NCBI GenBank assembly: GCA_033439795.1
Contig: JAUTDP010000012.1
Location: forward strand, 744,001 to 808,000
Source of the DNA: Sordaria brevicollis
Taxonomy: Eukaryota > Ascomycota > Sordariomycetes > Sordariales > Sordariaceae
Direction of reading: 5' to 3'
Length of the DNA stretch: 64,000 nt
Below the pieces are notes generated by a model. It made no database searches and was not told the DNA's origin. It saw only the letters and a list, made by a program, of their open reading frames with translations. Below, piece by piece: positions 59,956 to 64,000 of this stretch. The stretch's first letter is position 1, and each line of letters begins with the position of its first letter. The position numbers and the translations under genes are program-made.

Positions 59956-60365
59956 GAGGAAGTCTTTTCGCACTGCCCTAAATGTCTTCATACACTGCGC
60001 TGAAGTTTCTTTTATTAATAACTCCCACGAGATTTGAACTAACCTTCCAAGAGTAATATTGAAATTTTTGTCTTTTTTTTCTCTATTTAACTATATTAGG
60101 CTAAGCTACTCAGGGGTACTATAATTAGAGTTTTTGAAGGACATTTACTTTTATTTTATGAAAAGCAAACTGGATATATTTATTTTTTCGAGTGATTCTA
60201 GATGTTGCCTAATCCTGAGCCCACATTCAGAAAATAGAGAAAAAAATAAGCAAAATTCCTATACCTTTTCGAATACGAGGGGATTTTCCTTAAATAAGTT
60301 ATACTTACTTTTATTTTATAGCACAGTGTATGAAGACATTTAGGGCAGTGCGAAAAGACTTTCTC
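59956..60365. mobile_element. Non-autonomous TIR element (410 bp) nested in the retrotransposon
   Basis: The 37-bp blocks 59961-59997 and 60324-60360 are exact reverse complements (AGTCTTTTCGCACTGCCC at the outer end). Adding the outer bases GAGGA/TCTC gives TIRs of about 42 bp with one mismatch. On both sides stands ATTTTTAA (59948-59955 and 60366-60373), a probable 8-bp target duplication, the size typical of hAT elements. The inside keeps CA and TG dinucleotides and is less AT-rich than its host, so it was probably inserted after RIP. No transposase frame is present. Confidence 0.8.
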
Positions 60366-60373
60366 ATTTTTAA

Positions 60374-60918
60374 AAGGAAGATTATAATTAATTAACCCCC
60401 GTAACTAAAAAAGAAAAAGGTAATAAAAAAATAGTAAAATAATTTTACTATTTCGATATAAATTAATAAAGAGCGCTTCTTAATTAATTATTTTATTTTT
60501 TTTAAACCCCCTTCGGTTCCTAAAAATTTTCTTTAAAGCCTAAAATTTTATAATAAAAGCAAATTAATAATTAAAATTAAATTTATTAGGACGTTAAATA
60601 ATAGAATTATTTAATTAATCCCTTTTAAGGATAAAGTAAATATAAACGTTATTTAGGTAGTAATTAATGTAAAATATACGGTTAATAAAGTGGGATTAAA
60701 TATAAAAGAAAAGGTTGAGCGTAAAGCTTTAAAAAAACGTTTAATTAAAGAGAAAAAGGAAGAGAAGGCTAATAAACGCCGGAAATAATTTATACGTAGA
60801 GGATTAATTACTTTTTTTTATTTTACTTCGGATATTTTTTTTTTAATTTAATTCTTATATTTTAAGAAGGAGGATACTTATTATACGAATATTTTTATTT
60901 AAAATAATATAAAAAATA
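60374..60918. other. Retrotransposon interior, right end
   Basis: RIP-mutated sequence between the nested element and the polypurine tract. A lysine/glutamate-rich reading (KEKVERKALKKRLIKEKKEE-like, around 60690-60770, +) suggests a former basic coding tail, with stops either side. Nothing else was recognised. Confidence 0.4.
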
Positions 60919-60930
60919 TTGGAAGGGAAA
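60919..60930 (+). other. Polypurine tract
   Basis: TTGGAAGGGAAA lies 5 bp upstream of the right LTR. A purine run in this place primes plus-strand synthesis in LTR retrotransposons. It fixes the element's orientation as plus. Confidence 0.6.
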
Positions 60931-60935
60931 TATAA

Positions 60936-61400
60936 TATAGGGTAAAATTATTATTTATTTAAATATATAAGTAATTATTTAAATAGTAAATAATAAAATA
61001 AGTATAAATTTATACTTCCCTCCCTCTAGAAAATTCGGAGCCTATATTTAAAAAAAGGATAAAAGGGGGAAGCTTCTCCCTCCTTCGATTAAAGGAAATA
61101 AGAGGAAGAATTAAAGAAAATAATAACTTTATTTTTCACCTAAAAAACCTTTTTTACGAAGCTATTAAGTAACCCCCTTTAAAGATTTCTAAGAGAATTA
61201 ATTAATAGATTTACTCCTATTTGAAAAAGGTAATAAAAGTAAAGCTTTACTTTACTCTTACTCTTCTTCTTATAATAGTAAGGTTAAGAATTATTAACCC
61301 TATTTACGCTTCCTAAATAAAGATCCCCAAACTAGTTCAATCCTTCGCCATAAGTTTATAGTATAGGCTCTATTTCCTTTGTAATATAGTTTTTGGTCCA
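60936..61400 (+). repeat. Right LTR
   Basis: It matches the left LTR over its full 465 bp. It begins TATAGGGTAAAATTATT (the first TG mutated to TA) and ends TTTTTGGTCCA, where the left copy has TTTTTAATCCA. The best-conserved stretch is 61035-61100. Confidence 0.88.
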
Positions 61401-62019
61401 AATTATTATTAATATCCTTATTTATTAAAATAATATTTAATTTCTCAATTTTTCATTTTATCATTTTTTTCATTTATTTTCTAATTCTTCCGTTTTACTT
61501 TCTTACTTCTTTTTTCAATTTTGTTCATTTTATTCCTTCTCGTTTTATTTTATGATTTTGTTTAAATAATTTTAATTTATCTTTCTTCCTTTTCTTCTTG
61601 TCTTCTTCCTATTTCTACATTTACATCCTAGTTATTTTCTTCTTTTAAATTATTATTTATTATTAAATATTATTCATTAATTATTTTTTATTTATTATTC
61701 ATTATGTATTATATATTGTTTATTTTTTATTATTTATTATTTATTATTTATTATTTATTATTTATTATTTATTATTTATTATTTATTATTTATTATTTAT
61801 TATTTATTATTTATTATTTATTATTTATTATTTATTATTTATTATTCATTATTTATTATTTATTATTTCTTATTTATTTCCTTTTATTTAATATTTAATA
61901 TTTATTATTTATTATTTTTATTATTACTATTTATATTATTACCCTTACTATTTCTTAACCTTTTTAAAAATCATTTTATTTATTTTTTTCGAATTTTTTT
62001 TCGAATTTTTTTTCTTCTA
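61401..62019. other. AT-rich flank right of the retrotransposon
   Basis: T-rich sequence without genes, including the heptamer array listed separately. GC content starts to rise near 62020. Confidence 0.6.
61727..61868. repeat. (TTTATTA)n heptamer array
   Basis: About 20 units of the heptamer TTTATTA, nearly perfect. The open frame through it encodes only an Ile/Tyr/Leu repeat and is not a gene. Confidence 0.93.
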
Positions 62020-62134
62020 CCTATCCGTCAGATTTTTTCAAAGTCGTTTTTCTCCCTCAGTAGGGGGTGTAGAAATTCTTAAGGGGGTGCATTTTACTCG
62101 CCTTTTTCCGCTCTATATTTTGGTACCCTCTTTA
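62020..62134 (+). repeat. Inverted homologous segment, right copy
   Basis: CCTATCCGTCAG, a T-run, CAAAGTCGTTTTTCTC, and 64 bp later TTTTGGTACCCTCTTTA. It matches the minus strand of 46765-46884 in order and spacing. It is directly followed by GGGTTAGGGTT, which resembles two telomere units but is too short to mean much. Confidence 0.6.
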
Positions 62135-62209
62135 CTACCAGGGTTAGGGTTATAAACCTTAGAAAAAAACTTAGCGATTTTTTTAACTAAGTCCACTAAC
62201 AATTTCTTG

Positions 62210-62284
62210 CCGGCCGCCAACTCCTGCGCCGGCCGCCAGCTCTTCCGCCGGCTGCTAATTCCTACGCCGGACCGCCCGTCGCAT
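62210..62284 (+). repeat. GC-rich 19-bp tandem repeat
   Basis: Four units of 19 bp, each beginning GCCGG: GCCGGCCGCCAACTCCTGC, GCCGGCCGCCAGCTCTTCC, GCCGGCTGCTAATTCCTAC, and a last diverged one. The differences between units are mostly C/T. Confidence 0.75.
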
Positions 62285-62588
62285 TTTTCCTAAGGAAAAA
62301 ACGCTTCTCTTTTATTTTTCTCAACAACCAGACGTCGTACGCGCGTGCAGCCGGTACCATTGTGACCGGATAAATGAGACGGTCATTTTGACGCCCTGTT
62401 TGAATTGATGCATTCCTTTTTAAAGGGTGCATCGCCCTTTCAATGGCATTTCGTTAAAAAAAGCTCGGGCCTCGACTTCAGCTGAGCTCAGAATGCCCCA
62501 ATTAAGTATATAGGGACTTCAGCGATTCCGTAATTTTTCTACTGTCCGAGCCGTTATAGATAGAAACGCCGCTCCTTCTAGTTGAGCA

Positions 62589-62656
62589 GCGCGGGCCCAT
62601 GGCACGACCTGCGTTCGAAAACTCCGGAGTTCAAATCCATGGTTCGGGGCCCGCGC
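62589..62656. repeat. GC-rich inverted repeat
   Basis: GCGCGGGCCC (62589-62598) and GGGCCCGCGC (62647-62656) are perfect complements. Inside, CATGG and CCATG extend the stem with a bulge. The loop contains GGAGTTCAAATCC, which resembles a tRNA B-box, but no tRNA fold results. Confidence 0.6.
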
Positions 62657-62659
62657 AAC

Positions 62660-63554
62660 TCCAACGTGGAGGATGGGCGTTTCAAATATATACTTGAATC
62701 ACCAACATAACGTAGGTTGTCCCAGGCCCAGGCCAAGTCGTTGGGTCGCAATTAAAGGCGAACGACGATTAGAATTGCAGAGCGACCTAAAAGTAAGGTG
62801 GGAGCCAGGACTTGGTGCCCTATGTTCCTGGCCTCCTATATGAAAGCCGACTTAAGTTGATTTTTAAATTTGCTTCCCCCGTAGCGTCCCGCGTCGCAAA
62901 CACAAATGACGAAGATAAAGGTATTGCCGTTGAATATATACGCTTGGATGAAGAAGCTACATAATGACTACCTAAAAGTGTCCAACGCAATGATTGTCAA
63001 TATGTCACTCGTCGACAGTGTAAAGAAAAGATTGATGAGAGCCATGCCCGCCCGGTTTGCAATGGTCAGTTGTTATCCAGAGGGAAGATTGATCACCGCA
63101 TCAAGTCAATGTCAAAACTCAAAGGCAAGTTGAGAAGAAGGAAGATATTTTTAAACAACCAAGTTCTTTTGTTCAGCTAGCTATTAAAGACAATATTGAC
63201 TACCCTCTATGTACAGGCAAAGGACCCCCCGATGATTTATATATGCAAGAACCCCTTCCGTCTATCTATTCCCCCTTGGCTATGCGCGCAACTCCTCTTC
63301 TTCTCTTCCCCTCGACTACTCCTTCTCCTCATCCCCTGTTCTTCTTCTTCACTCCTTCCCCATCTCTCCTACTCCTCAACTTCCTCTTCCCCTTCCCCGT
63401 CTCTCTCTCTGCCTCACTCTTCATCCTCTTCCTCCTCTGTTTTTATCCACTGCTTTCTATGTAACTCCTTCTCTTACTCCTCTACTCTTCCTCCTCCACT
63501 CCTAATTATCTGAGCATCGCACTGTTGATTCTGAAACCGGGCAGGCTAAAGAAT
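62660..63554. other. Region between the repeats and the last gene
   Basis: GC-normal sequence with a short open frame at 62906-63133 (+), beginning MTKIKVLPLNIYAWMKKL, without a motif. A strongly CT-rich stretch lies at 63280-63500. The last 60 bp are the 3' flank of the minus-strand gene. Confidence 0.4.
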
Positions 63555-64000
63555 TTAGAGAGCGATCTTGAGGGCAGCGCCAAGGAAGACGCTGAGGCCA
63601 CCAGCGCAGCTGTGGATGGCGTTGAGCTTGGCGTGGATGGCAGCGACAATGTCAAGGTTGACCTTGAGGCCGGCAACGACGGAGAGAGCGAACTTGACGA
63701 TGACGGAGACGAGGTTGTGGACGATGAGCTTGTGGATGATCTGGAGCTGGGCACCGACGGCGATGAGGACGGAGGCGGAGACGTTGGCGACGAGGTGCTT
63801 GATGCAGAGCTGGACCTCACCGAGGAGAGCCTCGATGTCGGCAACGAGGTCGAGGACGATCTGGAGCTCGGCACCGACGAGGAGGCCGGCGGAGGGGCGG
63901 ATGAGAGCGGTAAGCTGGGGAACGATGCCGGTGACAAGGACGTTGAGGTGGCCGGAGAGGGAGATGATGGCCTCAAGGAGGAGCTGGACATCGACGCCAG
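63555..64000 (-). CDS. Partial gene: hydrophobic Leu/Val/Ile-rich protein
   Basis: The true frame has no ATG in the window. It runs in from the right edge and ends at TAA 63557-63555, giving at least 148 codons. It reads QLLLEAIISLSGHLNVLVTG near the window edge, repeats Leu-Val-Gln-Leu helical blocks (AELQIVLDLVADIEALLGEV; AVGAQLQIIHKLIVHNLVSV), and ends GGLSVFLGAALKIAL. Almost every codon ends in C (GTC, CTC, ATC), a sign of high expression. The serine-rich minus-strand frame at 63506-63991 is its shadow. The pattern is amphipathic helical repeats, perhaps a secreted or membrane-surface protein. I do not recognise the family and the N-terminus is outside the window. Confidence 0.72.
   Translation of the reverse strand, partial: GVDVQLLLEAIISLSGHLNVLVTGIVPQLTALIRPSAGLLVGAELQIVLDLVADIEALLGEVQLCIKHLVANVSASVLIAVGAQLQIIHKLIVHNLVSVIVKFALSVVAGLKVNLDIVAAIHAKLNAIHSCAGGLSVFLGAALKIAL

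Larger units (their letters stand above)
47596..61400 (+). mobile_element. RIP-mutated Ty3/gypsy LTR retrotransposon (13.8 kb)
   Basis: It is bounded by two direct 465-bp LTRs (47596-48060 and 60936-61400), with a polypurine tract just before the right LTR. The interior is almost entirely AT, with hardly any CpA or TpG, and stop codons everywhere in all frames, as RIP leaves behind. Pol is on the plus strand; its RNase H part is still readable near 53270-53900. I see no matching target duplication. The interior of 12.9 kb is much longer than the usual 5-7 kb, because about 5 kb follow the pol region. A 410-bp inverted-repeat element is inserted at 59956. No protein can be made from it. Confidence 0.85.

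Noticed and set aside
47591..61405. 5-bp target duplication around the retrotransposon
   Set aside because: The flanks ATTAA (left) and AATTA (right) do not match, and in AT-only sequence a loose match would mean little.
61704..61898. Open frame of LLFIIYY repeats
   Set aside because: Translation of the TTTATTA heptamer array.
62141..62151. Telomere-like GGGTTAGGGTT
   Set aside because: Barely two units inside unique sequence; not enough to claim an internal telomere tract.
62581..62660. Possible tRNA around the GGAGTTCAAATCC word
   Set aside because: No D-arm, anticodon arm or 7-bp acceptor stem can be formed at standard spacing; the 10-bp GC stem is better described as an inverted repeat.
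63506..63991. Serine/proline-rich minus-strand protein of 161 residues
   Set aside because: It is the shadow of the true frame, which has strong C-ending codon bias and a normal hydrophobic pattern ending at 63555.

Overview
The window reads as nuclear chromosomal DNA of a filamentous ascomycete, most likely a Sordariales fungus of the Neurospora type. The reasons are short introns with GTA/GTG starts and CTRAC-like branch sites, a dynactin p62 gene of the Neurospora ropy-2 type, C-ending codon preference in the housekeeping genes, and a 16-kb block whose C:G-to-T:A decay is what repeat-induced point mutation (RIP) produces. The species was not tested against any database.

The left two thirds (1-41.4 kb) is ordinary gene-bearing DNA with wide intergenic gaps. 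In order it holds: a calpain-type cysteine protease (3406-6656 +); a small two-exon membrane protein (7306-7772 -); two diverged paralogous multi-pass membrane proteins in the same orientation (9719-10999 + and 13531-15144 +); a three-exon DUF8004-like fungal protein (15603-18261 -); dynactin p62/ro-2 (19858-21995 +); ribosomal protein S7 (22487-23610 -); a DUF7704-like membrane protein (24055-24579 +); a zinc alcohol dehydrogenase (25574-27009 +); CTP synthase (28165-30316 -); a class I glutamine-amidotransferase-like protein (31323-32476 -); a secreted subtilase (34421-37389 -); a mitochondrial BolA-like protein (40370-40873 +); and an intron-containing tRNA-Leu(AAG) (41311-41415 -). Most coding exons were rebuilt across introns, and the joins are in frame and restore family motifs.

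From about 33.2 to 34.2 kb and from 41.6 to 46.7 kb the DNA changes to decayed accessory sequence. It holds a GC-rich dispersed repeat in three copies, gene fragments with frameshifts or nonsense codons, minisatellites that encode short peptide repeats, a broken gene joining a GIY-YIG-like domain to zinc fingers, and a 99-bp-arm inverted repeat. Long microsatellites follow: (TTTA)n at 46.0-46.3 kb, and (TAA)n of about 350 bp at 47.0-47.4 kb next to a G-tract.

The block 47.4-62.0 kb is extremely AT-rich and almost without open frames. It is explained mainly by one Ty3/gypsy-type LTR retrotransposon (47596-61400). This has two 465-bp LTRs, a polypurine tract, and a pol gene whose RNase H region is still recognisable through the mutations. 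It is unusually long, with about 5 kb after pol that I cannot assign. A 410-bp inverted-repeat element with a probable 8-bp target duplication sits inside it and looks unmutated, so it probably arrived after RIP. An inverted pair of homologous segments (46.77-46.88 and 62.02-62.13 kb) brackets the block. Beyond it the GC content recovers, and the window ends inside a strongly codon-biased hydrophobic-protein gene on the minus strand (63555-64000, partial).

No operon-like logic is expected. Most genes are unlinked housekeeping functions (proteolysis, nuclear migration, translation, nucleotide synthesis, Fe-S assembly). The unusual material is the repeat and relic zone and the nested mobile elements.
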